Part shown: one piece after another, positions 44,048-52,147 of the stretch | How positions within the stretch are numbered: position 1 is the stretch's first letter | How the letters are laid out: every line of letters starts with the position of its first letter | From: Geothrix sp. | GTDB lineage: Bacteria; Acidobacteriota; Holophagae; Holophagales; Holophagaceae | Direction: 5' to 3' | DNA: 64,000 nt | NCBI GenBank assembly: GCA_019449415.1 | Contig: JAGRPP010000012.1 | Span: forward strand, 36,180-100,179 | Program-made: the position numbers and the translations under genes | Notes under the pieces: model-generated | Told to the model about the DNA's origin: nothing | The model's input: the letters and a program-made list of their open reading frames with translations, nothing else | Database searches by the model: none

Positions 44048-46477
44048 CTACTTGACGCTCACATCGTCGACGACGAAGGAGGTCTGGAGGCTGCTGTCCT
44101 CCACGGCGTAGAAGCGCAGGCGGACGGTCTGGCCCTTGTAGGCCGCCAGGCTCAGCGACTTCTGCGTGTAGCCCGCGCCCTTGTTCAGGTTTGAGTAGGT
44201 CGCCAGGGTGGCGAGCACGGTGCCGGAAGTATTGAGGACCTGGACCTTCAGTGTGTCGTAGGCGGTGGTGGTGGTGGTTTCCGCCGAGTCGACATGGAGC
44301 CAGAAGGTCAGGGTGCCCGTGGCCGTGGTGGGGATGGCGATCTGCTGGTAGATGTAATCGGTGTGGGCGGAGCCGTAGCCGCACATCCAGGCGTCGTAGG
44401 AGCCGGTGTGGGCGGCCTGGCCGGTGAAGGTGCCGATGACGCCGCTGGTCTGGGTCCAGCTGGTGGCGCCGCTTTCGAACCCGCCGTTCAGGATCAGCTC
44501 GGCGCCGGAGGTGGCGTTGGACACGGAGAAGGTGGCGGTGGTGCTGGTGCCCACATTGCCGGCCGCGTCATAGGCCTTGGCCACCAGGCTGTGGCTGCCG
44601 TTGGTCAGGGTGGTGCTGTCGAAGGTCATGCTGTAGGGGCTGGTGGTGTCCGTGCCCTTCAGCGCGCCGTCCACATAGAACTCCACCCGGCTCACGCCGA
44701 CATTGTCCGAGGCGGTGGCGGAGAAGGTGATGGTGCCGCTGGTGCCGGACTCGGTGGCCGAGACGGTGGGGGCGGTGGTGTCCGTGGATCCGCCCGACCA
44801 GGCGGCGCCCACATTGATGCCGTGGAAGGCATTCCAGACGGCCTGTTCCTCGGCGCCGCCGGCGCCGTAGAGATCCTTGGCGGAGCTGATGGCGGCCGTG
44901 CGGGCCGCGGCGTAGTTGGAGCTGGAGGTGAGGTAGGTGGTCAGGGCCCGGAACCAGATGGCGGCGGCCTTGTCGTTGCCGATGCCCGTCATGCCGCTGG
45001 GCAGGTAGGTGGTGCTGGTGTTGCCCGTGGTGGTGGCGCCCTGGCTCAGGAAGTAGAAGCAGCGGTTCATGGGGCCGCTGGAGTAGTGCACATCCAGGCT
45101 GCCGACGGTCGAGGACCAGGCATCGGGGCTGGAGCCGTCCAGGCTGGGTTTGTACATGTAGCGCAGGGGCGTGGACGCGAGCTGCTCGCCGATGGTCCAG
45201 TTGCCGCCGGTGTTGCCGATGGTGGCGCCGGAGCCGCCGCGGGCGTAGAACTCGATCATGGTGCCGAAGATGTCGGAATTGGATTCGTTCAGGCCGCCCG
45301 ACTCGCCGGAATAGGTGAGGTTCGCCGTGCGGGCGCAGACGCCGTGGCTCATCTCGTGGCCGGCCACATCGAGGGCGGTGAGCGTGGTGAAGGACGAGCC
45401 GTCGCCGTAGGTCATGCAGAAGCAGCTGTCGGACCAGAAGGCGTTGTCGTAGCTGTTGCCGATGTGGACGCGGCTGTAGGTGGCGGTGCCGGCACCATCG
45501 ATGCCGTTGCGGCCGAAGACGCTCTTGTAGAAGTCCCAGGACTTGACCATGCCGAACATGGCGTCCACCGCGGCGGTTTCGCCGTTGGCGGCCGTGGTGG
45601 AGGAGCCTTCCACATAGTTGGCGCCATCGCCCCAGGTGTTGTCGGCGTCCGTGTAGAGGGTGCCGGCAGCCGTGGAGGTGGTCGCGGCGTGGGCCGAGTT
45701 GGTCACCACATTGTTGCCGAAGGTGCCGCCGGTGCCGCGGGTCATGTCCCGCAGCTCGTAGGTGGTGCCGGTGTAATTCGTGGGCAGGGAGACGACGCCG
45801 TTGTACTGGCTGTTGCCGGTGCCGGTGGCGGCCGTGGTGTGGAGGGTGTTCCACTTCTTCAGGATGGCGCCGGTGTGGGCGTTCACGAGGTAGTCGGTGT
45901 GGCGGATGCCGTCGGCCTCGTTCTCGAGCTCGGTGTGGACATGGTAGGCCAGGGTGTGCCGGAGCACCTGGCGGGTCACATCATCGGCGTTCAGCTGGTC
46001 GAGCGTGCGCTTCCCGGGGCGGGTGACTTCCACCATCTCGGGATAGACCACCAGCTCCGTGGTCGGAGCGTAGGCGAAGGGGCCCTTGGGGGCCAGGTCG
46101 GACTGGGCCGCCGCCAGCGCTTCCCCCTCGCTCAGCGAAGGCATCACATTGATGGTGATGTTCCGGTGCAGGGCGTTGGTCAGCGGGAGTTCAGCGCCGT
46201 CCTTGCCGGTGTGAGTGATGGCGTCGCCGCCCCAGACCTTCACGCCCTTGTAGGTCTGCTGGAAGTGGCCATGGGTCTGGCCGAGCTGGTCCGAGTGCGA
46301 GTCACGGAGCCGGAAGGCATGATCGGCATCCAGGCCCAGCTGGGTGCGCTCCGCCAGGAGGCGGTCGGCGGCGGCGTTCACGCGCAGGGACTCCTGCGGG
46401 GAACGGGCGGTCAGGGAACCGGCGGCGAGGGCCGCGGTCAGGAAGGACAGGGCCATGCGGCCCTTAGTCGTTGCCAT
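44048..46477 (-). CDS. M4 (thermolysin) family secreted metallopeptidase
   Basis: An 809-residue secreted zinc protease. Signal peptide (1-25), FTP/PepSY propeptide (about 30-215), M4 catalytic domain with AGHEMSHGVC (H374, E375, H378) and GGLNESNSD supplying the third ligand, a Big/Ig-like domain at about 585-670 (VSRVEFYVDGALKGTDTTSPYSM), then a C-terminal jelly-roll of the P-domain/CBM kind (ELILNGGFESG to SFVVDDVSVK). Such accessory domains bind substrate or cell surface. It should digest extracellular protein. AAGGAG precedes the ATG at 46477. Codon use is Thr/Ser-rich but normal. Expression probably starts in the AT-rich region upstream. Confidence 0.94.
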   Translation of the reverse strand: MATTKGRMALSFLTAALAAGSLTARSPQESLRVNAAADRLLAERTQLGLDADHAFRLRDSHSDQLGQTHGHFQQTYKGVKVWGGDAITHTGKDGAELPLTNALHRNITINVMPSLSEGEALAAAQSDLAPKGPFAYAPTTELVVYPEMVEVTRPGKRTLDQLNADDVTRQVLRHTLAYHVHTELENEADGIRHTDYLVNAHTGAILKKWNTLHTTAATGTGNSQYNGVVSLPTNYTGTTYELRDMTRGTGGTFGNNVVTNSAHAATTSTAAGTLYTDADNTWGDGANYVEGSSTTAANGETAAVDAMFGMVKSWDFYKSVFGRNGIDGAGTATYSRVHIGNSYDNAFWSDSCFCMTYGDGSSFTTLTALDVAGHEMSHGVCARTANLTYSGESGGLNESNSDIFGTMIEFYARGGSGATIGNTGGNWTIGEQLASTPLRYMYKPSLDGSSPDAWSSTVGSLDVHYSSGPMNRCFYFLSQGATTTGNTSTTYLPSGMTGIGNDKAAAIWFRALTTYLTSSSNYAAARTAAISSAKDLYGAGGAEEQAVWNAFHGINVGAAWSGGSTDTTAPTVSATESGTSGTITFSATASDNVGVSRVEFYVDGALKGTDTTSPYSMTFDSTTLTNGSHSLVAKAYDAAGNVGTSTTATFSVSNATSGAELILNGGFESGATSWTQTSGVIGTFTGQAAHTGSYDAWMCGYGSAHTDYIYQQIAIPTTATGTLTFWLHVDSAETTTTTAYDTLKVQVLNTSGTVLATLATYSNLNKGAGYTQKSLSLAAYKGQTVRLRFYAVEDSSLQTSFVVDDVSVK

Positions 46478-46635
46478 GGGCAACTCCTTCAGGAAGGGGA
46501 AGAGGGTTCGCGACCGCCCCGGCTCTTCCGGCCTGGACGGCGCCCAGGCTTCGCGAGCGAAGACCTTGGGATCACGGGGGGGAAGAAAGAACGGAAGTGA
46601 GACCGTCAGCTTCCCGGCCCGCCCAGGGCCCCACA

Positions 46636-46748
46636 AGTTAAGGCTTGTTAATTTTTATGAGAATCAATTCTATTTAATAAAATTTGATCTAACTATACTA
46701 TTCAAAATAATTAATAACATATCTATGGATCGCAATTGGAGGTTTTGA
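46636..46748 (-). promoter_or_regulatory. AT-rich promoter island upstream of the M4 peptidase
   Basis: About 110 bases are almost entirely A and T in an otherwise GC-rich window. On the minus strand TTGAAT and TATTAAAT-like boxes occur, with A/T tracts as in UP elements, and a small inverted repeat AGAATCAATTCT at 46660-46671 resembles half of a Fur-type or other repressor site. The exact promoter cannot be fixed by eye. Confidence 0.5.
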
Positions 46749-48005
46749 TCAATGCTCGCGGCGGACGATGCGGCCCTCGCGCAGCACGAACCGCACCTGT
46801 TCGAGCGTGGTGATGTCCTTCAGGGGGTCGCCGTCCACCGCGATGATGTCCGCGGTACGGCCGGCCTCCAGCGTGCCGATCTCCGCCTCGAGCCGCAGCA
46901 GCCGGGCGGCGGTCACGGTGGCGCTCTGGATGGCCTGCAGGGGCGTCATGCCGTAGCTCACGAGGTACCGGAAATCCATGGCCACCTGGCCGTGCTCGAA
47001 GACGCCGATGTCGGTGCCGTAGGCGATGGGAACGCCGGCCTCCAGGGCGGCCTTGAACCCGGCCCGGCGCAGGGGCAGGATGGTGCGGGCCTTGGCCAGG
47101 GAACCCTGGGGCACCTTGTAGGGATTGCCCGGCAGCAGGATGGATTCGAGGGCATAGAGCGTGGGCACGAGGAAGGTGCCGCGGGCCTTCATCTCCCTGG
47201 CGGTGGCGGGGCTCAGCAGGCTCCCGTGCTCGATGGAGCGGACGCCGGCCACCGTGGCCTCGAGGATGCCGGCGTCGCCATGGGCGTGGGCGCAGACATC
47301 CATGCCGCGCCGGTTGGCCTCGTCGACGATGGCCTTGAACTCCGCCGGACTGAAGCTGGGGGCGGCGGGATCGTCGTGGTTGGACAGCACGCCGCCCGTG
47401 GCGTGGATCTTGATAAGGTCCACGCCGCGCTTGCGCCATTCCCGGACGGTGTGCCGGGCCGCATCGGGGGAATCCACGATGTGCTCATCCTGGGTGTGGA
47501 GGTGGGGGGGAAACCCATTGAGGTCCCCGTGTCCTCCGGTGATGGAGAGGGCGGGGCCGGCCACGAGCAGGCGGGGGCCGGGGACATCGCCGCGGGCGAT
47601 GGCTTCGCGCAGCGCCACATCGCCGAATCCGGCGGAGGCGCCCACATCCCGCACCGTGGTGAAGCCGGCTTGGAGGACCTTGCGGGCGTTCACCACGCCA
47701 TCGAGGATCAGGGCCCCCTGGCTGCGCTTGAGGTAGCCCAGCTCGCCCAGGCCCGCGGGGATGAGCAGGTGGGTGTGGCAGTCGATGAGGCCCGGCAGCA
47801 GGGTGCGATCACCCAGATCGAGCGTTTCCGCGTCGGCGGGCGGTGCACCGGGCTGGATGCGGCCATCCTTCACCCAGACCTGGCCCGGGGTCTCGACCTT
47901 CCCGGTACGGACATCCAGCAGCCGCGCCGCCTTCAGGACGAGCGGGCGCTCCTGGGCGCAGAGCACGAGGCCGAGGAGGCTGACGAGGAGGCAGCGCAGG
48001 ATCAT
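46749..48005 (-). CDS. Secreted amidohydrolase (imidazolonepropionase-like)
   Basis: A 418-residue metal-dependent hydrolase with a signal peptide (MILRCLLVSLLGLVLCAQ) and the amidohydrolase ligands DCHTHLL, the lysine-region KIHATGGVLSN, CAHAHGD, EHGSLL and YGTDIGV. Exported members of this group are dipeptidases or prolidase-like enzymes; the true substrate is not known. Its stop borders the AT-rich island, so the M4 peptidase downstream has its own promoter. Confidence 0.88.
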   Translation of the reverse strand: MILRCLLVSLLGLVLCAQERPLVLKAARLLDVRTGKVETPGQVWVKDGRIQPGAPPADAETLDLGDRTLLPGLIDCHTHLLIPAGLGELGYLKRSQGALILDGVVNARKVLQAGFTTVRDVGASAGFGDVALREAIARGDVPGPRLLVAGPALSITGGHGDLNGFPPHLHTQDEHIVDSPDAARHTVREWRKRGVDLIKIHATGGVLSNHDDPAAPSFSPAEFKAIVDEANRRGMDVCAHAHGDAGILEATVAGVRSIEHGSLLSPATAREMKARGTFLVPTLYALESILLPGNPYKVPQGSLAKARTILPLRRAGFKAALEAGVPIAYGTDIGVFEHGQVAMDFRYLVSYGMTPLQAIQSATVTAARLLRLEAEIGTLEAGRTADIIAVDGDPLKDITTLEQVRFVLREGRIVRREH

Positions 48006-48089
48006 GGGGGCTCCGGGGAGGTGGCCTACGATAGCCCAAAGCCCAGCCCCGCGCCCCCCGTTCCCATGACCTCAGGGACTTCGGGGCCC

Positions 48090-49670
48090 CTACACCTTCT
48101 TGGTGGACTTCTGCCGGATCCGCTTGGGCGGCGCGCCCTTGCCCCTCTTCGGCGCCTGCTTGGCGGCGGGCTTGGGGCCTTCCTTCTTCTTGGGGCGCGG
48201 CCGGGCCTTGACCTTGTCCACCCGCTGGGCCTGAAGGGACTCGTTGCTGCGGGAGGGCTTCAAGCCCTCGCCGGGATCCAGGATGCGGCGCACCGGGGCC
48301 ACTTCCGGCTCCTCGCCCTCGCCGGTCTTCTTCTTCTGGACGCTGAGGCGCAGGGGCACGCCCGCCAGGCCGAACTGCTCCCGAAGCCGGTTCTCCATGT
48401 AGCGTACATAGCTGAAGTGCAGCCCGCGGTCCGTGTTGGCCTTCACCACGAAGCTGGGGGGCCGCACGCCCACCTGGGTCATGAAATAGAGCTTGGGGAG
48501 CTTGCCGTCGATGGCGTGGGGGCTCATGGCACTCACGGTCTCGCGCAGGAACCGGTTCAGCTCGCCCGTGGGGATGCGGCGGCCGTGGGCCTCGGCGAGG
48601 GTGTCGATCATGCCGAAAAGCTTGGACACCCGCTGTCCCGTGAGGGCCGAGAGGAAGATCATGGGCGCGTGGTGCAGGAAGCCCAGGCTACGGCGCAGGT
48701 CCTCCTCGGCGCCGTAGATGGTGTGGGTGTCCTTCTCGACGAGATCCCACTTGTTCACCACGAGGATGACGGCAGCTCCGGCCTCCTGGGCGTAGCCGGC
48801 GATGACCGCGTCCTGGTGGGTGGCGCCTTCCACCGCGTCCAGCAGGAGCAGACTCACATCGGCTCGGGCCATGGCCTGCTTGGCCTTGAGGATGCTGAGC
48901 TTCTCTGCACCCTCGTGGGTCTTGCCCTTCTTGCGGATGCCGGCGGTGTCGATCATCCGGTAGACCCGGTCCTTCACATGGAAGACCGTGTCCACGGTGT
49001 CGCGCGTGGTGCCGGCAACTTCGCTGACGAGGCTGCGCTCGTAGCCCAGCAGGCGGTTCGTGAGGGACGACTTGCCCACATTGGGCCGGCCGATGAGGGC
49101 GAAGCGCAGCTCGTCGGAGAGGGAGTGGCTGTCGGCCTCCTCCGGCGTGCGGTGGAAGGGCAGGCGGGCCCGCAGGGCGTCGATCAGCTCGGGCACGCCC
49201 GCCCCGTGGGCGGCGGAGATGGCCAGCACCTCGTCGAAGCCCAGCCCGTAGAAGCCGGCGTCGGGCGCACCGCCCTTCATGCCGTCGAGCTTGTTGATGA
49301 CGAGGAGGATGGGCTTGCCCTGGCGGCGCAGACGCGCGGCGATCTCCTCATCGCCGGTGGTGAGGCCATCGTGGCCGTCCACCAGCAGGATGGCGACATG
49401 GGCCTCGCCCAGCGCGGCCTCGGCCATGCGGGTGATGCCCTGGGTGATGACATCGTCGCCCTCGAAGTCGAGGCCGCCGGTGTCCACCAGTTCGAAGACC
49501 TCCTCGGCCTCGCCCTCCTCGCTCAGGCAGGTGACGCGGCCGTAGCTGCGGTCCCGGGTCATGCCCGGCAGGTCATGGACCAGGGCCGCGCGGCTGCGGG
49601 TGAGCCGGTTGAAGAGGGTGGACTTGCCCACATTGGGGCGTCCGCAGAGGGCGACGAGGGGCAGTTTCAT
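48090..49670 (-). CDS. der: Ribosome assembly GTPase Der (EngA) with basic C-terminal tail
   Basis: A 526-residue double-Era GTPase for 50S subunit assembly. Two G domains are present, each with GRPNVGKS (G1), DTGG or DTAG (G3) and NKxD (G4: NKLD and NKWD), followed by the KH-like domain to about residue 440. Compared with E. coli Der (490), the C-terminus is extended by a Lys/Pro/Arg-rich tail (KARPRPKKKEGPKPAAK), probably rRNA-binding and disordered. It is one of two RNA-related proteins in the window with such a tail. Confidence 0.95.
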   Translation of the reverse strand: MKLPLVALCGRPNVGKSTLFNRLTRSRAALVHDLPGMTRDRSYGRVTCLSEEGEAEEVFELVDTGGLDFEGDDVITQGITRMAEAALGEAHVAILLVDGHDGLTTGDEEIAARLRRQGKPILLVINKLDGMKGGAPDAGFYGLGFDEVLAISAAHGAGVPELIDALRARLPFHRTPEEADSHSLSDELRFALIGRPNVGKSSLTNRLLGYERSLVSEVAGTTRDTVDTVFHVKDRVYRMIDTAGIRKKGKTHEGAEKLSILKAKQAMARADVSLLLLDAVEGATHQDAVIAGYAQEAGAAVILVVNKWDLVEKDTHTIYGAEEDLRRSLGFLHHAPMIFLSALTGQRVSKLFGMIDTLAEAHGRRIPTGELNRFLRETVSAMSPHAIDGKLPKLYFMTQVGVRPPSFVVKANTDRGLHFSYVRYMENRLREQFGLAGVPLRLSVQKKKTGEGEEPEVAPVRRILDPGEGLKPSRSNESLQAQRVDKVKARPRPKKKEGPKPAAKQAPKRGKGAPPKRIRQKSTKKV

Positions 49671-49769
49671 AGTTGTTCCAAGCCTTCCAGTCTATCGGGC
49701 ATGGGGCGAAAGGGCACGGGCGGATTTCGCGGAGGCGGCTACAGTGGACCGATCTTCCCCGGGGTGTCC

Positions 49770-50171
49770 ATGATCCGTCCTCTGTCCATGCTCATCGTCT
49801 CTTCGATTCTGGTGGCGGCTCCCACCCCGAAGATCCTCAGTCCCACCGCCACGGTGCAGAAGCAGATCGAGACCTTCAATGCCCACGACCTGGAAGGCTT
49901 CCTGGCCCTCTTCGCAGAGGATGTCGAAGTCTCCGAGATTCCCGCTACCTCTGCCCCCACCGGCAAGGCCCGGCTCCGGGAGCTCTACGCGGCGCGCTTC
50001 CAGGCGAATCCCGACCTGCACGCCTCCGCGGAAGCCCAGATGGTGTCCGGGGACTTCGTGATTCAGAAGGAGAAGATCAAGGGCCGGGCGGGCAAGGAGC
50101 CCCTCGTGGCCGTCACCATCTACCAGGTGAAGGCAGGGAAGATCGTGCGGATGTGGTCGTTGAGAGAATAG
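49770..50171 (+). CDS. NTF2-like (SnoaL/DUF4440) small exported protein
   Basis: A 133-residue protein with an N-terminal hydrophobic leader (MIRPLSMLIVSSILVAAP) and an NTF2-like fold (VQKQIETFNAHDLEGFLALFAEDVEV, then VAVTIYQVKAGKIVRMW). This cone-shaped fold serves as a ligand pocket or small enzyme such as a ketosteroid isomerase; no catalytic residues can be named. The ATG at 49770 is divergent from der, 99 bases apart. Confidence 0.8.
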   Translation: MIRPLSMLIVSSILVAAPTPKILSPTATVQKQIETFNAHDLEGFLALFAEDVEVSEIPATSAPTGKARLRELYAARFQANPDLHASAEAQMVSGDFVIQKEKIKGRAGKEPLVAVTIYQVKAGKIVRMWSLRE

Positions 50172-50253
50172 GGGGAAGGTGACCTTGGCTGGCCCAGGAG
50201 GACAAGGGGCTCGACCATTCGACTGCAGCGAAGCGGAAGGAGAATAGGACGGG

Positions 50254-50445
50254 ATGACCGCAGGTCATGGCCGCCCGCAGGGCGAGGGCGGAGCCCGAGT
50301 CAGCGCGTCTCCGTCGCCCTTTGGGCTAGGATCCGCCGGTCTCGTTCGGCGCCACATGAAGTGGCGCCTCGGCGAGCCCACTCGACGATAGATCCTGGCA
50401 ACGCATGCGTTGTCAGGGCGGGTTCGGGCCCCTCGGCCCCGCCGC
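50254..50445. repeat. Array of six consecutive hairpins
   Basis: Between the NTF2-like gene and the tRNA-Asp terminator, hairpins follow one another: ATGACC-GCA-GGTCAT (50254-50268), CGCCC-GCA-GGGCG (50272-50284), GCCC-TTT-GGGC (50316-50326), GGCGCCAC-ATGAA-GTGGCGCC (50348-50368), a 24-base near-palindrome around CAACGCATGCGTTG (50394-50417) and GGCGGG with CCCGCC (50417-50443). No protein gene is convincing here on either strand. It may be a dispersed repeat, an RNA or a nucleoid site. Confidence 0.6.
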
Positions 50446-50447
50446 AA

Positions 50448-50476
50448 AAAAAACGCGCCCAGGGGGCGCGTTTTTT
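50448..50476 (-). terminator. Terminator of the tRNA-Val/tRNA-Asp transcript
   Basis: AAAAAACGCGCCC pairs with GGGCGCGTTTTTT around AGG, starting directly at the 3' CCA end of tRNA-Asp. The long U tract on the minus strand makes it a strong intrinsic terminator. Confidence 0.92.
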
Positions 50477-50552
50477 GGCGGGGCTGACGGGGCTCGAACC
50501 CGCGACTTCCAGCGTGACAGGCTGGCACTCTAACCGACTGAGCTACAACCCC
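50476..50552 (-). tRNA. tRNA-Asp (GUC)
   Basis: A 77-base cloverleaf on the minus strand with encoded CCA. The acceptor stem GGGGTTG pairs with CAGCCCC, the anticodon loop CTGTCAC gives anticodon GUC, and the T arm GGGTTCGAGCCC is canonical. Confidence 0.97.
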
Positions 50553-50580
50553 TTGCGTTTGTTGCATTTCACCAGGTGAC

Positions 50581-50656
50581 TGGTGGGCGATGACGGGCTC
50601 GAACCGCCGACATGCTGCGTGTAAGGCAGCTGCTCTACCGACTGAGCTAATCGCCC
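50581..50656 (-). tRNA. tRNA-Val (UAC)
   Basis: A 76-base cloverleaf on the minus strand with encoded CCA. The acceptor stem GGGCGAT pairs with ATCGCCC, the anticodon loop CTTACAC gives anticodon UAC, and the T arm CGGTTCGAGCCCG is close to canonical. It lies 28 bases before tRNA-Asp in one transcript. Confidence 0.97.
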
Positions 50657-50672
50657 GAATCGCCGAACCCTG

Positions 50673-50701
50673 ATGTTCACACACGATGCGGGAGGGGTCA
50701 A
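50673..50701 (-). promoter_or_regulatory. Sigma-70-type promoter of the tRNA pair
   Basis: On the minus strand TTGACC (50696-50701) and GAACAT (50673-50678) are 17 bases apart, 16 bases before the mature 5' end of tRNA-Val. The -35 box and spacing are good, the -10 box is weak. Confidence 0.5.
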
Positions 50702-50725
50702 GGCCAAAGCTCTGCGTTGAGGGAT

Positions 50726-50739
50726 CCAGACTGGTCTGG
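50726..50739. promoter_or_regulatory. Palindrome CCAGACTGGTCTGG upstream of the ATP synthase operon
   Basis: Two 6-base arms, CCAGAC and GTCTGG, flank a TG centre, 111 bases before the first ATP synthase start and near the expected divergent promoters. It could be a protein-binding site; no known regulator is suggested. Confidence 0.35.
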
Positions 50740-50849
50740 TAAGGTTTTAAGACTTCCGTGCCAGGGGTTCCCGCGGACCAACGCTGGTGTCGGTGTGACC
50801 CTGGTCGACCCATCGGCCGTGGCCTAGGGATGTTTCTGGAGGGTGGCCT

Positions 50850-51362
50850 GTGGCGCTGCTGGAACTGGCGAATCTGACGCTCCGAACCCCGGAAGGGGAC
50901 GGCCCTGTGGCGCGCATCCTGGCCCAGATGCCGGACCCCATGCGGCCGGACCTGCCGGCCATCCTGTTCGTGATCGTCCTGCTCGTGGTGCTCTACCTCT
51001 ACCTCCGGGTGGTGTTCTTCCAGCCCATCACGAAGGTGATGGCGGACCGCGACCGGGACCTGAGTGCCGGCGGCGATGCCAAGGCCCAGGCCTCCGCGCA
51101 GCTTGAGGCTCGCCAGAAGGACTACCAGGGGCGCCTGAAGGATCTCCGCGCCCAGGCCTTCGAGCGGCGCAAGGCCCTGGCGGATGCCGCGAGCCGGGAG
51201 AAGCAGGGCCTGCTCGACGAGGCGCGCACCAAGGCCCAGGCCGAACGGCAGACGGCGGTGGCATCCCTGAAGGCGCAGCAGGCGGAAGCCCGCCAGAACC
51301 TGCTGGCCCAGGTGGATGCGCTCTCCGAGTCCATGGCCCAGACCCTTCTGAAGCAGGCCTGA
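50850..51362 (+). CDS. F-type ATP synthase subunit b' (b-family)
   Basis: A 170-residue peripheral-stalk subunit: one membrane segment at about residues 36-57 (LPAILFVIVLLVVLYLYL), followed by FQPITKVMADRD and a long charged helix with repeated Ala/Gln/Arg/Glu. About 33 residues precede the membrane segment. It pairs with the b subunit encoded next. Two b-type genes in tandem are usual in photosynthetic and several delta-proteobacterial/acidobacterial ATP synthases. The start is a GTG with GGAGGGTGG seven bases upstream. First gene of the operon b', b, delta, alpha, gamma, beta, epsilon. Confidence 0.9.
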   Translation: MALLELANLTLRTPEGDGPVARILAQMPDPMRPDLPAILFVIVLLVVLYLYLRVVFFQPITKVMADRDRDLSAGGDAKAQASAQLEARQKDYQGRLKDLRAQAFERRKALADAASREKQGLLDEARTKAQAERQTAVASLKAQQAEARQNLLAQVDALSESMAQTLLKQA

Positions 51363-51364
51363 GC

Positions 51365-52147
51365 ATGACGATGTTGACCCGACTGACCCTCTCCGCCGCC
51401 CTGGCGTTCAGCCCCCTGGGGCTCGCGGCCCAGGCGCACGACGCCCACGCGGCCCCTGCCGCCGAGAAGCACGAAGCCCAGCCTGCAGGGCATGAGACCC
51501 AGCCCGCCGGCCATGAGGCTCAACCCTCTGGCCATGACGCCCAGCCTGCCGGTCACGGGACTCCCGAGGCTGGCCATGAGGCCGCCCCCGGGCACAGCGA
51601 AACCCACGGCGGGGCCCACCACGGCCCGGCCATGAAGCTCTTCGGCAAGGAATACGGCAACTTGGGCGCCTTCCTGGTCCAGCTGATGAACTTCGCCATC
51701 TATGGCGCGGCCCTGTTCTTCATGCTGAAGGGCGCCCTGTCGGTCATGTTCAAATCCCGCAAGGAAGAGCTGGAGACACTGCTTGCCCAGGCGGCGAAGG
51801 ACAAGGCTGAGGGCGAGGCCCAGATGAAGGACATGGAAGCGAAGATGGCCGGGCTCGAAGGCGAGCTGGCGGGCATTCTCGCCAAGGCCGAGGCGGATGG
51901 CGAGGTCGAGAAGCAACGCCTGCTCGAGGCCGCCAAGGCCGAGGCCGTCCAGATCCTGGCTCAGGCCCAGGCCGAGATCGGCTTCCAGAAGCGCCAGGCC
52001 GAACAGGAATTGCGCGCCCTCGTGGCGGAGCTGGCCGTGGAAGGCGCCGCCAAGCGCCTGGAGGCCAAGCTGCAGGGACCCGAGGCCGCCAAGGCCGCCG
52101 GCGGGGTCATTGATCGCGCCATTCAGCAGATTGGAGGCGCCCAGTGA
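51365..52147 (+). CDS. atpF: F-type ATP synthase subunit b with signal peptide and His-rich extension
   Basis: A 260-residue b subunit, about 100 longer than E. coli b (156). Residues 1-22 form a signal peptide; residues 25-87 carry twelve histidines, six of them spaced exactly seven apart (H36 to H71) in a GHExQPA heptad; the membrane helix is at 98-122 (GAFLVQLMNFAIYGAALFFML), then the usual long polar helix (KSRKEELETLL) to the delta-binding end. A signal peptide on b is known in some delta-proteobacteria; the His repeat would sit in the periplasm and could bind metals or protons. The start follows the previous stop by two bases. The second ATG at 51371 is also possible. Confidence 0.9.
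   Translation: MTMLTRLTLSAALAFSPLGLAAQAHDAHAAPAAEKHEAQPAGHETQPAGHEAQPSGHDAQPAGHGTPEAGHEAAPGHSETHGGAHHGPAMKLFGKEYGNLGAFLVQLMNFAIYGAALFFMLKGALSVMFKSRKEELETLLAQAAKDKAEGEAQMKDMEAKMAGLEGELAGILAKAEADGEVEKQRLLEAAKAEAVQILAQAQAEIGFQKRQAEQELRALVAELAVEGAAKRLEAKLQGPEAAKAAGGVIDRAIQQIGGAQ
51470..51595 (+). repeat. Six 21-bp in-frame tandem repeats (His heptads) in atpF
   Basis: Units H-E-A-Q-P-A-G and variants, each starting with a histidine, run from residue 36 to 77 of the b subunit. Four are near-identical at DNA level, and the last two have drifted. The exact 7-residue spacing suggests expansion of one unit. Confidence 0.9.

Noticed and set aside
44294..46600. Plus-strand frame of over 750 codons opposite the M4 peptidase
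   Set aside because: Gly/Ala/Val-only low complexity, arising from the Thr/Ser-rich sense strand.
46752..49769. Apparent very long plus-strand frame running into the NTF2-like gene
   Set aside because: It covers the antisense of an amidohydrolase and of der; only the part from the ATG at 49770 reads as a protein, with its own leader.
50265..50813. Minus-strand 182-codon frame through the tRNA genes
   Set aside because: It overlaps two tRNAs and a terminator and consists of Arg/Pro-rich sequence; not a gene.
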